Below, one piece after another: positions 1 through 7,261 of a stretch of DNA of 64,000 nucleotides. The stretch's first letter is position 1. Every line of letters starts with the position of its first letter. The notes under the pieces are model-generated. The model did no database searches. It had not been told where the DNA came from and saw nothing but the letters and a program-made list of their open reading frames with translations. The stretch comes from an uncultured Prevotella sp. GTDB taxonomy: Bacteria > Bacteroidota > Bacteroidia > Bacteroidales > Bacteroidaceae. A program made the translations under genes and the position numbers. The DNA lies in the NCBI GenBank assembly GCA_905233825.1, contig CAJOFE010000003.1, forward strand, positions 1-64,000, written 5' to 3'.

Positions 1-23
1 AATCCAGCAACTTCTTTAGCCAT
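1..23 (-). CDS. rplK: 50S ribosomal protein L11, N-terminal fragment (cut by window edge)
   Basis: The first 23 bases read on the minus strand give a start codon followed by MAKEVAG, the usual N-terminus of ribosomal protein L11. It lies directly downstream of nusG on the same strand, the standard bacterial order secE-nusG-rplK. Only seven codons are visible, so the call rests on the short match plus the context. Confidence 0.8.
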
Positions 24-121
24 TTCTGTTTTAAAATATTAATTGTGATTGTTATATAAGCCAGAGAGTGGAAGCCTCTCATGACCGTATATAGAATCGG
101 ACACACCGTAACAATTGTGCC

Positions 122-670
122 CTATTCTTTCTCAACTTGTGTGAATGCCAGCTCGAGTGGGGTTTTACGTCCGAAAATCTTAACCATCACCTTCAGCTTA
201 CGCTTCTCAGTGTTCACCTCTTCGATAACACCACTGAATCCGCTGAACGGTCCATCAGTAACCTTCACGGTCTCATTGACCTCGTAAGGAATATTGAGCT
301 CTACATTTTCAATGGTTGTCTCCTCAGCTGTACCCAGAATTCTGTTCACCTCCGACTGACGTACCACCTGAGGATTGTCCATACCGCCTAAGAATCCCAA
401 CACATTGGGGATAAAGCGCAGCATGTGAGTTACCTCTCCCTGCAGAGAAGCCTGCACCAAGACATAGCCAGGCAAGAAGAGTTTCTCCTTAATGACACGT
501 TTGCCATTACGGAGCATGGCGTACTTTTCTGTGGGCAGAAGGACCTCACCAACGTGAGTAGCGAGTGTATCGTTCAGCTTCTTGGCTGCTTCGATATACT
601 CCTTAACCTTTGCTTCTTTTCCACTTACGGCACGCAGAACATACCACTTCATTCCCGTTGTATCGGCCAT
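122..670 (-). CDS. nusG: transcription termination/antitermination factor NusG
   Basis: The 182-residue protein opens with the NGN-domain signature [12 protein letters not shown] and ends with a KOW domain ([17 protein letters not shown]). NusG binds the RNA polymerase clamp and couples polymerase to Rho or to the ribosome. The length is normal for the family. It lies between secE and rplK in the conserved order, 21 bases after the secE stop, and is probably cotranscribed with tuf, tRNA-Trp and secE. The bases between nusG and rplK (24-121) probably carry the L11 leader or promoter. Confidence 0.97.
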   Translation of the reverse strand: MADTTGMKWYVLRAVSGKEAKVKEYIEAAKKLNDTLATHVGEVLLPTEKYAMLRNGKRVIKEKLFLPGYVLVQASLQGEVTHMLRFIPNVLGFLGGMDNPQVVRQSEVNRILGTAEETTIENVELNIPYEVNETVKVTDGPFSGFSGVIEEVNTEKRKLKVMVKIFGRKTPLELAFTQVEKE

Positions 671-691
671 CTCTTAACTATCTCTACTTTA

Positions 692-889
692 TTAATTAGG
701 ATAAACTGAACTCATGACTGCCTTGAACGCAACGTCCATCAGCCAAACCACCACTGCAATAACCAATGAAGCCGTCAGTACTACCACAGCACTTTGAGTC
801 AGCTCCTTATAGGTAGGCCACGTTGTCTTGTGAGCCAGCTCGTCATAGCAAGCTTTGCAATAATTGATAAATGTCTTAATAATGTTCAT
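692..889 (-). CDS. secE: preprotein translocase subunit SecE
   Basis: This is a 65-residue single-span membrane protein. The segment DELAHKTTWPTYKELTQSA is the typical SecE amphipathic helix, and it is followed by one hydrophobic helix (VVVLTASLVIAVVVWLMD). SecE clamps SecY in the translocon. I chose the ATG at 889 (MNIIKTF) because the upstream in-frame extension would run toward the tRNA-Trp gene. It sits between tRNA-Trp and nusG, the standard arrangement. Confidence 0.95.
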   Translation of the reverse strand: MNIIKTFINYCKACYDELAHKTTWPTYKELTQSAVVVLTASLVIAVVVWLMDVAFKAVMSSVYPN

Positions 890-907
890 ACTATCTTTTA
901 TATTTAG

Positions 908-980
908 CACGGGAAGGAGGACTCGAACCCACGACCCTCGGTTTTGGAGACCGATGCTCTACCAACTGAGCTATTCCCGT
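908..980 (-). tRNA. tRNA-Trp (anticodon CCA)
   Basis: The minus strand folds as a cloverleaf: the acceptor ACGGGAA pairs with TTCCCGT, the anticodon stem TCGGT/ACCGA encloses loop CTCCAAA, and the T loop is GTTCGAGTC. The anticodon CCA reads UGG. No CCA end is encoded. It lies between tuf and secE, as in many Bacteroidales. Confidence 0.96.
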
Positions 981-990
981 ATGAAAGCCC

Positions 991-1008
991 CCACCCGTAA
1001 GCGGGTGG
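991..1008 (-). terminator. short GC-rich hairpin between tuf and tRNA-Trp
   Basis: A perfect 7-bp stem (CCACCCG/CGGGTGG) with a 4-base loop lies between the tuf stop and tRNA-Trp. There is no clear U-run after it, so it may be a partial terminator or a processing site that releases the tRNA rather than a full stop. Confidence 0.45.
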
Positions 1009-1026
1009 TCTAGAGGCTCTTGAGGA

Positions 1027-2220
1027 TTAATCCTCGAATACCTCAGTGATCTGACCAGAACCAACGGTGCGGCCACCTTCACGGATAGCGAAGCGCAGAC
1101 CCTGGTTCAGAGCAACAGCGTAAATCAGCTCAACAGTGATCTCTACGTTATCACCAGGCATTACCATTTCAACACCTGCGGGGAGAGTGATCTCACCTGT
1201 GCAGTCCATGGTGCGGAGATAGAACTGAGGACGATACTTGTTGCCGAATGGAGTGTGACGACCACCCTCTTCCTTCTTCAGGACATAGATAGAAGCCTTG
1301 AACTTCTTGAAGGGCTTGATCTGTCCGGGATGGCAGAGCACCATACCACGCTTGATCTCGTTCTTGTCGATACCACGGAGCAGCAGACCTACGTTATCAC
1401 CAGCCTGACCCTCGTCGAGCAGCTTGCGGAACATCTCAACACCGGTAACCACCGAGTTCTTGTCCTCACCAAGGCCGAGCAGCTCAACTGCGTCACCCAC
1501 GTGAATCACACCAGTCTCGATACGGCCGGTAGCCACAGTACCACGACCCGTGATTGAGAACACGTCCTCAACAGGCATCAGGAAGGGCTTGTCGGTAGCG
1601 CGAGGAGGCTCCTGAATCCAAGTATCGCAGATGTCCATCAGCTCCATCACCTTGTCTTCCCACTTCTCAACGCCGTTCAGGGCACCGAGAGCAGAACCGC
1701 GGATGATAGGAGTCTCGTCCTCGAACTCATACTGAGCGAGAATCTCCTGGACTTCCATCTCAACGAGCTCCAGCATTTCCTCATCGTCAACCATGTCGCA
1801 CTTGTTCAGGAACACGACCAGACGGGGAACGTTTACCTGACGGGCGAGCAGCACGTGCTCACGAGTCTGAGGCATAGGACCATCGGTAGCAGCTACCACG
1901 AGGATAGCACCATCCATCTGGGCAGCACCAGTAACCATGTTCTTCACATAGTCAGCGTGTCCCGGGCAGTCCACGTGAGCATAGTGACGCTTCTCGGTCT
2001 CGTACTCAACGTGAGCAGTGTTAATAGTGATACCGCGCTCCTTCTCCTCAGGGGCGTTGTCGATAGCGTCAAAGCTCTTCACCTTGTCAGCGTTACCGGC
2101 CACACGCTTCGAAAGAACGAGCGTGATAGCAGCGGTCAAAGTGGTCTTACCATGGTCAACGTGACCGATAGTACCAATGTTCACGTGCGGTTTGGTGCGC
2201 ACAAAAGTTTCTTTTGCCAT
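1027..2220 (-). CDS. tuf: translation elongation factor Tu
   Basis: The 397-residue GTPase delivers aminoacyl-tRNA to the ribosome. The G1 motif GHVDHGKT lies near residue 18, followed by DCPGHADY and NKCD, and the C-terminal barrel domains are complete. The length is normal. It is flanked by tRNA-Thr(GGU) upstream and tRNA-Trp, secE, nusG and rplK downstream, the classical tufB arrangement. No separate promoter is obvious in the 69 bases between tRNA-Thr and the start, so transcription probably begins upstream of the tRNA cluster. Confidence 0.99.
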   Translation of the reverse strand: MAKETFVRTKPHVNIGTIGHVDHGKTTLTAAITLVLSKRVAGNADKVKSFDAIDNAPEEKERGITINTAHVEYETEKRHYAHVDCPGHADYVKNMVTGAAQMDGAILVVAATDGPMPQTREHVLLARQVNVPRLVVFLNKCDMVDDEEMLELVEMEVQEILAQYEFEDETPIIRGSALGALNGVEKWEDKVMELMDICDTWIQEPPRATDKPFLMPVEDVFSITGRGTVATGRIETGVIHVGDAVELLGLGEDKNSVVTGVEMFRKLLDEGQAGDNVGLLLRGIDKNEIKRGMVLCHPGQIKPFKKFKASIYVLKKEEGGRHTPFGNKYRPQFYLRTMDCTGEITLPAGVEMVMPGDNVEITVELIYAVALNQGLRFAIREGGRTVGSGQITEVFED

Positions 2221-2289
2221 TGTTGTTTTTTGTTTTTATTAATTTTGTGAATATACAATTGTTTTTGCTCCTCCTATCGTTTCTCAGAG

Positions 2290-2361
<72 letters not shown>

Positions 2362-2373
2362 ATATGTTTATAG

Positions 2374-2446
2374 AGCGGAAAACGGGGCTCAAACCCGCGA
2401 CCCCCAGCTTGGAAGGCTAGTGCTCTATCAACTGAGCTATTTCCGC
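2374..2446 (-). tRNA. tRNA-Gly (anticodon TCC)
   Basis: The acceptor GCGGAAA pairs with TTTCCGC. The anticodon arm CTAGC/GCTGG has loop CTTCCAA, giving TCC for GGA/GGG. It lies 12 bases upstream of tRNA-Thr(GGT) in the same cluster. Confidence 0.95.
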
Positions 2447-2463
2447 AAGTACGGCATGTTTGG

Positions 2464-2500
2464 CTTCGTCTCGGCATAAGCGAGCTTCTGCTCTCGACTT
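2464..2500. repeat. interspersed GAGC/GCCGAG repeat element between tRNA-Gly and tRNA-Tyr
   Basis: The spacer contains a GCCGAG...AGCTCGCTT...GAGAGCAG pattern (minus strand). A close relative stands at about 45376-45415, and looser ones at 18732-18862. It looks like a dispersed intergenic repeat that landed inside the tRNA cluster without breaking a tRNA. Confidence 0.5.
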
Positions 2501-2532
2501 GCACAAAATTCCGCAAAAACATCTCTTGAGAG

Positions 2533-2615
2533 TGGGAGGTGATGGATTCGAACCACCGAAGTCGAAAGACAACAGATTTACAGTCTGCCCCATTTGACCG
2601 CTCTGGAAACCTCCC
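2533..2615 (-). tRNA. tRNA-Tyr (anticodon GTA)
   Basis: This is an 83-nt class II tRNA with a long variable arm. The acceptor GGGAGGT pairs with ACCTCCC, and the anticodon loop TGTAAAT gives GTA for UAC/UAU. Confidence 0.95.
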
Positions 2616-2679
2616 ATTATTTTTTGCTTTTCCGAAGAATCTCTTTTCTCCGATTTCCCTTGGCTTTCGCCCTTCCTTG

Positions 2680-2753
2680 AGCCTCTTGTCGGATTCGAAC
2701 CAACGACCCCGAGATTACAAATCACGTGCTCTGGCCAACTGAGCTAAAGAGGC
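2680..2753 (-). tRNA. tRNA-Thr (anticodon TGT)
   Basis: The acceptor GCCTCTT pairs with AAGAGGC. The anticodon loop TTTGTAA gives TGT for ACA/ACG. One T-T mismatch is present in the anticodon stem. It is the first tRNA of the cluster, close behind the promoter at 2806. Confidence 0.94.
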
Positions 2754-2805
2754 TTTTTAAGCAGCCGCTCTCGTTTCAGATTTACGACCTGTCGGAAAAC
2801 GGCTG

Positions 2806-2836
2806 CAAAGTTACGACTTATTTTTGAATTACCAAA
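2806..2836 (-). promoter_or_regulatory. promoter of the tRNA-tuf-secE-nusG transcription unit
   Basis: On the minus strand TTTG (2833-2836) is followed after 19 bases by TAACTTTG (2806-2813), matching the Bacteroidota consensus TTTG-N19/20-TAnnTTTG. It points at tRNA-Thr(TGT) about 50 bases downstream. Confidence 0.8.
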
Positions 2837-2853
2837 ATTTTTCAGGACTTTTT

Positions 2854-3156
2854 TTAGTAATTTCTCGATTTTTCCTTTATTTTCTGTAGCTGTACCCTCA
2901 GCGCATCGACACAAAGGTCTATTCCTTCCTCAAAAGTGTCGTTCACTTTCTCCACATGCACAGGAGTCTGGCCAGGTATGGTGACCGTGATACTCGTCTC
3001 CTTATTTTGTGCAGTAGCAGGTTTCACAACTTTCAATTGCACCTCTACTTTCTGAATATCTTCGTACGATTTTTCTAACTTGGCGACCTTCTTCTCGATG
3101 AACGCCTCTAACTTCTCGGTAGCGTCGAAATGAATCGACTGAATCTTAATTTCCAT
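2854..3156 (-). CDS. hpf: ribosome hibernation-promoting factor, short form (HPF/RaiA family)
   Basis: The 100-residue protein begins MEIKIQSIHFDATEKLEAFI and has the beta-alpha-beta-beta-beta-alpha layout of the S30AE family (KKVAKLEKSYEDI, then strands, then a C-terminal helix). These proteins bind the 30S decoding channel and silence or dimerise ribosomes in stationary phase. It lacks the extra dimerisation domain of long HPF. It is 37 bases downstream of the recombinase gene on the same strand and is probably cotranscribed. Confidence 0.92.
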   Translation of the reverse strand: MEIKIQSIHFDATEKLEAFIEKKVAKLEKSYEDIQKVEVQLKVVKPATAQNKETSITVTIPGQTPVHVEKVNDTFEEGIDLCVDALRVQLQKIKEKSRNY

Positions 3157-3193
3157 AGTTACCTCCTATTTTTTAAAAGTTAAACTATAAAGC

Positions 3194-4084
3194 TCAGCCC
3201 CTTGGATGGGCATCTTTGTAAACTCGTTTCAGCTGTTCAAACGTGGTGTGGGTATAGATCTGGGTTGTTTCCAGACTCTCATGCCCCAACAGCTTCTGCA
3301 CACTTTCCAGTCCTGCGTCGTGGTTCAGCATAGCGGTGGCAAACGAGTGGCGAAGCACATGCGGCGACCTTTTCTTCATGGTTGTCACCTTCGTCAGGTT
3401 CTCCTTCACGATGGCATACACCTGTTGTCCTGTCATCCGCCGGCCATGATTATCGACGAAGAGCGCATCGTCCTCATGTCCCGTTTCCTCATCGCGCACC
3501 TCTATATAGTGGTGCAGCTGCTCTGCCAGTTCCTGTCCGAAGGGCACTACCCGCTGCTTGTTCCGCTTGCCGGTCACCCTCAGTTGGCTCATGGCAAAAT
3601 CCACGTCACTGTCATTCAGTCCTGTCAGTTCTCCGCGTCTCAGCCCTGCCTCATAGAGTAATATTAATATAGTACGCGCGCGTACATCTTTAATATTATC
3701 CCCCCACTCCTCTTGATCCAAGAGTCGGTCCATTTCGTCTTCACGGACGAACTGCGGCAGTGGTTTCCGTTTCTTCGGTCCTTTAATGCTGTGCGCCGGA
3801 TCGCGCTCCACCAGTCCCCTGGTCAACGCAAACCTGAAGAACGAACGCAGTGCCGAGAGGCCTGTATCAACGGTCGAGGCTATATTCCCCCGATCCATCA
3901 AGCTCTCCATCCATCCCCGGATAATGTCGGCATCCACCGATGCCCAAGTGACCTCTGCGTTCAGAGACTGAAAATATGCCTCAAAGTCGCGAAGACTTAT
4001 CTCATAGCGCTTGACGGTCTGCTCACTGCGGTTCCGTTCATAGCGCAAATAGCTGAGAAATTGGTCAATCACGCTTTTCGGCAA
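3194..4084 (-). CDS. xerC: tyrosine recombinase, XerC/XerD family
   Basis: The 296-residue protein has an N-terminal SAM-like core-binding domain (FLSYLRYERNRSEQTV) and a C-terminal catalytic domain with LRRGE (Arg near 148), HVLRH (about 241-245), LLGHESLETT and the nucleophilic Tyr in QIYTH (about 276). Xer recombinases resolve chromosome dimers at dif. The length and the context (hpf, rpsU, no mobile genes) suggest a housekeeping Xer rather than an integron or phage integrase. The start is uncertain: the furthest start is TTG at 4084, immediately next to a promoter-like TAAATTCG. A GTG at 4072 would give MIDQFLSYLRYERN and leaves room for a transcription start. No ATG is available near the N-terminus. 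Confidence 0.93.
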   Translation of the reverse strand: MPKSVIDQFLSYLRYERNRSEQTVKRYEISLRDFEAYFQSLNAEVTWASVDADIIRGWMESLMDRGNIASTVDTGLSALRSFFRFALTRGLVERDPAHSIKGPKKRKPLPQFVREDEMDRLLDQEEWGDNIKDVRARTILILLYEAGLRRGELTGLNDSDVDFAMSQLRVTGKRNKQRVVPFGQELAEQLHHYIEVRDEETGHEDDALFVDNHGRRMTGQQVYAIVKENLTKVTTMKKRSPHVLRHSFATAMLNHDAGLESVQKLLGHESLETTQIYTHTTFEQLKRVYKDAHPRG

Positions 4085-4116
4085 CGAATTTACGGAAATT
4101 TTTTGAATCTACCAAA
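4085..4116 (-). promoter_or_regulatory. probable promoter of the xer-hpf unit
   Basis: On the minus strand TTTG (4113-4116) is followed after 20 bases by TAAATTCG (4085-4092), one base off the TAnnTTTG consensus. It abuts the TTG codon at 4084, which argues for translation from the GTG at 4072. Confidence 0.45.
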
Positions 4117-4132
4117 TTTTCCGGAAACTTTT

Positions 4133-4327
4133 TTAATTTTCCTCGGCTGTACGGAGCTGCTGTACATAGATAGCGTGTTCCATCTTCAGGCGCTTCAGTA
4201 CAGAGGGCTTGTTGAACTGCTGACGGCGACGGAGCTCTTTCACGATGCCTGTCTTTTCAAACTTTCTCTTAAACTTCTTGAGGGCCTTCTCGATGTTCTC
4301 GCCTTCTTTTACCGGTACAATAATCAT
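4133..4327 (-). CDS. rpsU: 30S ribosomal protein S21
   Basis: The 64-residue basic protein begins MIIVPVKEGENIEKALKKFK and includes TGIVKELRRRQQFNKPS, the bS21 signature. In Bacteroidota S21 sits near the anti-Shine-Dalgarno end of 16S rRNA and is tied to their weak use of Shine-Dalgarno sequences. It has its own strong promoter at 4406-4436. Confidence 0.97.
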   Translation of the reverse strand: MIIVPVKEGENIEKALKKFKRKFEKTGIVKELRRRQQFNKPSVLKRLKMEHAIYVQQLRTAEEN

Positions 4328-4405
4328 ACTGTTTTTTGACTTTAATTTTTTGATTGTTAGACATTTTGCATCCTTCGCGCGCTATGCGCACACGAATTGC
4401 GGGTG

Positions 4406-4436
4406 CAAAGGTACTACTTTTTAGCGAATCTACCAA
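4406..4436 (-). promoter_or_regulatory. rpsU promoter of a shared stable-RNA type
   Basis: On the minus strand TTG (4434-4436), 20 bases, then TACCTTTG (4406-4413). The surrounding GTAGTACCTTTGCACCCGC is identical at the tRNA-Leu/Val promoter (about 19232-19255) and the tRNA-Gln promoter (about 53901-53920). Confidence 0.85.
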
Positions 4437-4547
4437 GCTTTTTGCCAAATTTTATTAATTTCAGCCCCCAAAAGCCTTTTCTGATTACACATTTTGTCAC
4501 AGGATGGAGCAGCAGTAAAAGCCGCCCCACCCTTTTTGTTAATTTGC

Positions 4548-5684
4548 TTATTTGCTTCCTTTCCTCCTGTTACATTCCCTGCAAAGCATCTGACAGTTTT
4601 CTATTACCGTACGCCCACCTTCGCACCAAGGGGTGATGTGGTCGCCCTCCATCTCTGATATTTCAAACTCCTGTCCTGCATTGGGACATTCGGGATTGGC
4701 GCAGAGGTGATGCTGCCGCTCATAGACCTCCAGTTTGATGTCATCAGGAAAAGCACGTAACCCCAAATCGTGCTCGTCACGAGTCAATACGAAAGAGCAA
4801 ATGCCTTTCTTATTCTGCACCTCGCTGTCAATCACCAGTCGGCTAATCTCTGCATCCAACTGAGCCTTGTCAATTACCTGCTCATGGAAATGGTCATAAA
4901 GCGAGCCCCAATCCACGCCTTTCATGATTTGCTTACGCTTGCCGATATCGAAGGTTGCAGCCACCCACGTCATTACTGCCGAGAAATGCTGCCACAGCTG
5001 TGAGGCATTAGGATCGTGCTGGTGCTTAGCCATGTAGCCTTCAATAGTCTGCTTGAGACCAGGACGGCTTTCACTATTGGCTTTCCACTTCAAGGCCGTT
5101 TCCAAGAAGTCCTGCCGAATGGGGGAACCATTCATCAGATACTTTCCCATGTTATAGGCTGCACAATTCGACTTCGAGAAATACCGTTTGGCATCACTGA
5201 CGAACGGCCCTGCATAGACGGCATTTCGCAACTCTTGTGACGTAAGCCGCTCACCTGCAATATTAATGGTCTCAAACCAGTCGAGCTTCTCCTTGTCATT
5301 GCCAGAACACACATAGACCATCAGCTCGTAATCCAGTATCTGTCTTTGCTCCTCTTGTGTCAGATTATGGAAATACTGGAAGTCGTAGGCAAAGTCACCA
5401 TTCACATACTGGCAGATGCTGATAGTACGCTGTTGGCCGTCCATCACCTCAAAGGGCGCATCGGCATCTTCATCACGCGTGGCCCAATACATCACGTTCA
5501 ATGGGAAGCCCTTCTTGATAGTTGTAATGACGGCAGCCCGTTTCTTCTCGTCGTAGATAAACTCACGCTGGTAGGGAGGACGGATATCGAGTCGGCCACC
5601 ATAGCCTCTTACTCCCTGTTCTTCATTGTCCTCGTAGCCTGCTGTCAGCTCACGGACGGTAATCTTCTGTAATTCGATTTGCAT
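4548..5684 (-). CDS. DUF262 and HNH endonuclease domain protein, candidate restriction component
   Basis: The 378-residue protein has an N-terminal DUF262 (GmrS/ParB-like) domain: PPYQREFIYDEKKRAAVI near 35-55 and the nucleotide-site motif DGQQRT near 105. A C-terminal HNH domain begins near 330, with CANPECP, GDHITPWCEGGRT, ENCQMLC and CNRRKGSK; the four Cys probably hold zinc and GDHI carries the catalytic His. The DUF262-plus-HNH plan is shared with GmrSD-type and related DNA-modification-sensing nucleases. The start is 5 bases after the stop of an EcoRI-family adenine methyltransferase, so the two form one operon and probably a restriction-modification pair. Which sequence or modification it recognises cannot be read from the DNA. 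Confidence 0.85.
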   Translation of the reverse strand: MQIELQKITVRELTAGYEDNEEQGVRGYGGRLDIRPPYQREFIYDEKKRAAVITTIKKGFPLNVMYWATRDEDADAPFEVMDGQQRTISICQYVNGDFAYDFQYFHNLTQEEQRQILDYELMVYVCSGNDKEKLDWFETINIAGERLTSQELRNAVYAGPFVSDAKRYFSKSNCAAYNMGKYLMNGSPIRQDFLETALKWKANSESRPGLKQTIEGYMAKHQHDPNASQLWQHFSAVMTWVAATFDIGKRKQIMKGVDWGSLYDHFHEQVIDKAQLDAEISRLVIDSEVQNKKGICSFVLTRDEHDLGLRAFPDDIKLEVYERQHHLCANPECPNAGQEFEISEMEGDHITPWCEGGRTVIENCQMLCRECNRRKGSK

Positions 5685-5689
5685 AGTAG

Positions 5690-6718
5690 TTATTTCTTTT
5701 TGATGAGTATTCGTGTATATAACTCCTTACCATTCAGAATAGGTTTCGCAAGGTCGTATATGTTATCACATCCATGATTTAACACACCAACAATCTCAAA
5801 TTGTTTTGGATTGTATTTGTGCAAAAACGTTATGGGTACCCCCATTACTCCATCATAGTTTACAGGAATATTTTCAACTCTATCTACATTAATTGCGTTG
5901 TATGAATCATACTTGGGATAATCGTCTGGAGTATATGTCCTGAAAAGGATTATTTCTTCGTTTCGCTTTTTATTGTCCAAATTGGTAAACCACACAACGG
6001 ATTTAACGAATGCATATTTTATACCTTCTATCACCTTACCCGTCTTTTCCGTTAGAGGATAAGTATCTGGAACTCTAAAATAATGATTTCTTCCATCCAT
6101 TGAGACTCCAAGCCACATTCTATTTTGAATTATGTAAGGAAAAATCTCCTTGTATTTAAGAGCATTCTGATTACCGATAATGATAAACTTCTTCTCATAC
6201 TTCATCAACTGTGCCACATACTCACGGAACAGGGAGAATGGCGGATTGGTTACCACGATGTCAGCCTCTTTCAGCAGTTCAATGCATTCACGGCTGCGAA
6301 AGTCACCATTCTCTTTCAGCGTGGAGAGCACATTCTTGTCATTCTGAATCAGGTAGCGCACATCAGCCAAATCTACACGCCCATCACCATTCACGTCCGT
6401 CACTTCCGAAATCTCAACCTTGTAGGCTACCTTCTTCTCGTTGCCTTCCTCGTCAATGGCAAAAAGCGGAAGCTCCTGTCCCGTTATAGGCGAACCGTTA
6501 TAGCATGTGGCTATGAGCTTCTTCAGCCCGAAAGCATTGAAGTTGTTGGCGAAATACTTGAAGAAGTTACTCTCGTAAGGGTCATCACAGTTGCACAGAA
6601 TCACCTTGCCGCGAAAATGCTGGCGATAGTGCTTTAGTTCGTTCTCAATGTCGGCGAGCTGGGTATAGAACTCGTCCTTTTTGGCCTCTTTAGCCGCATT
6701 CAGGTTTTTGTTTGCCAT
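5690..6718 (-). CDS. EcoRI-family adenine-specific DNA methyltransferase
   Basis: The 342-residue protein contains the N6-adenine catalytic motif IVVTNPPFSLFREYV (NPPF near residue 158) and a cysteine/aspartate stretch VILCNCDDPYESNFFKYFA typical of the M.EcoRI family (M.EcoRI is 326 residues). It would use S-adenosylmethionine to methylate adenine in a specific site and protect host DNA. A segment near 113-128, DVNGDGRVDLADVRYL, looks like an EF-hand or dockerin calcium loop. It is the first gene of the pair with the DUF262-HNH gene and follows a promoter at 7034-7065 with a long structured leader. An 11-bp hairpin ends one base before the ATG. Confidence 0.92.
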   Translation of the reverse strand: MANKNLNAAKEAKKDEFYTQLADIENELKHYRQHFRGKVILCNCDDPYESNFFKYFANNFNAFGLKKLIATCYNGSPITGQELPLFAIDEEGNEKKVAYKVEISEVTDVNGDGRVDLADVRYLIQNDKNVLSTLKENGDFRSRECIELLKEADIVVTNPPFSLFREYVAQLMKYEKKFIIIGNQNALKYKEIFPYIIQNRMWLGVSMDGRNHYFRVPDTYPLTEKTGKVIEGIKYAFVKSVVWFTNLDNKKRNEEIILFRTYTPDDYPKYDSYNAINVDRVENIPVNYDGVMGVPITFLHKYNPKQFEIVGVLNHGCDNIYDLAKPILNGKELYTRILIKKK

Positions 6719-6719
6719 A

Positions 6720-7027
6720 GATTGATAGTTTTAGTCATTGCACCCAACTATCAATCACGCCACCAAGCGAACACATAATAAAGGCGTGATGCACCTTATT
6801 GCGTTCAGCTTTGAGGCAGCCTCGGATGGAAACCTCACCAACCTAACAAGAATGCAACACGCCGAAGCGTGAATGCATTGCTATATTGGTTGGTAAGATG
6901 CTCCATACCGAAACATCTTATCACATATTATCTCTGTGCGTTGTTATTTCCAGAAAGTTTCCGAGGCTTTTGGCTGAACGCGAAATAATAGCGAATGCTT
7001 TTCTTTAGTCCGGATTTCTCCCCGAAC
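6720..7027 (-). ncRNA. highly structured leader or independent ncRNA upstream of the methyltransferase gene
   Basis: Between the promoter at 7034 and the methyltransferase start there is about 300 nt of minus-strand RNA with many long complementary pairs. These are 6801-6809 with 6973-6981 (9 bp, GCGTTCAGC/GCTGAACGC); 6819-6825 with 6961-6967 (7 bp); 6837-6843 with 6888-6894 (7 bp); 6851-6862 with 6867-6879 as a hairpin with a cUUCGg tetraloop on the minus strand; 6894-6900 with 6914-6920; 6754-6761 with 6783-6790 (8 bp); and 6720-6730 with 6746-6756 (11 bp). The helices nest as a closed multibranch domain followed by two hairpins next to the start codon. No reading frame of note lies inside. 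I do not recognise it as RNase P, tmRNA, 6S, SRP RNA or an intron. Confidence 0.7.
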
Positions 7028-7033
7028 CGTTTG

Positions 7034-7065
7034 CAAAGATAGTCATTTTTTTGTAAAGAAGCAAA
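7034..7065 (-). promoter_or_regulatory. promoter of the structured leader and methyltransferase-HNH operon
   Basis: On the minus strand TTTG (7062-7065) is followed after 20 bases by TATCTTTG (7034-7041). Transcription would start near 7027, so the methyltransferase message carries a leader of about 300 nt. Confidence 0.75.
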
Positions 7066-7135
7066 ATTAACGATAATATTTTTTATTTATTGCAGATATG
7101 CAAGTGGTGAAAAGCCGTGTTTTGAAACTGAAAAA

Positions 7136-7215
7136 GGTGCCTTCTTTATGGCAAAGAGATGCCTTCTTTATGCCCTGAAGGTGCCTTCTCCAAGGCATGA
7201 AGAAGGCACCTTTCC
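7136..7215. repeat. degenerate 22-nt tandem repeats
   Basis: Three units of exactly 22 bases start at 7136, 7158 and 7180 (core GGTGCCTTCTTTATGGCA with variants), followed by an inverted partial unit (GAAGGCACC). The inverted unit lets the block fold into a hairpin. A related block with the same period lies at 26868-26955. No protein-coding function is apparent. Confidence 0.7.
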
Positions 7216-7227
7216 ATTTTTAATGCT

Positions 7228-7261
7228 CGCGCGCGCATGCGCGCACACCCTATTTTTTTTT
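7228..7261 (+). terminator. alternating GC palindrome followed by a T-run
   Basis: GCGCGCATGCGCGC (7231-7244) is a perfect 14-base palindrome of alternating purine and pyrimidine, followed by a T-rich run at 7251-7261. On the plus strand it has the form of an intrinsic terminator, but no plus-strand gene lies before it. It may instead be a Z-DNA-prone or cruciform site. The remaining bases from 7262 to 7653 are AT-rich and show no gene. Confidence 0.4.

Noticed and set aside
2417-2742. Several long reading frames over the tRNA cluster.
   Set aside because: They overlap tRNA genes on both strands and have no protein features.
3206-3661. Plus-strand reading frames opposite the recombinase, and similar long ones opposite parC, HTCS and GH51.
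   Set aside because: They mirror codon bias of well-supported genes on the other strand and match no protein pattern.
6980-7027. GGAGAAATCCGGACT in the structured leader looks like the RNase P conserved GAGGAAAGTCCGG segment.
   Set aside because: The other RNase P landmarks (AGACAGAA-type region, GGTGCGGTAAGAGCGCACC-type helix) are absent and the overall helix order does not fit.
6720-7027. The leader as an omega-RNA of an IscB-like nuclease.
   Set aside because: The downstream HNH protein has DUF262, no RuvC or PLMP domain, and it is the second gene; there is no IscB.
7136-7215. CRISPR array.
   Set aside because: Repeats are directly joined with no unique spacers, and no cas genes are near.
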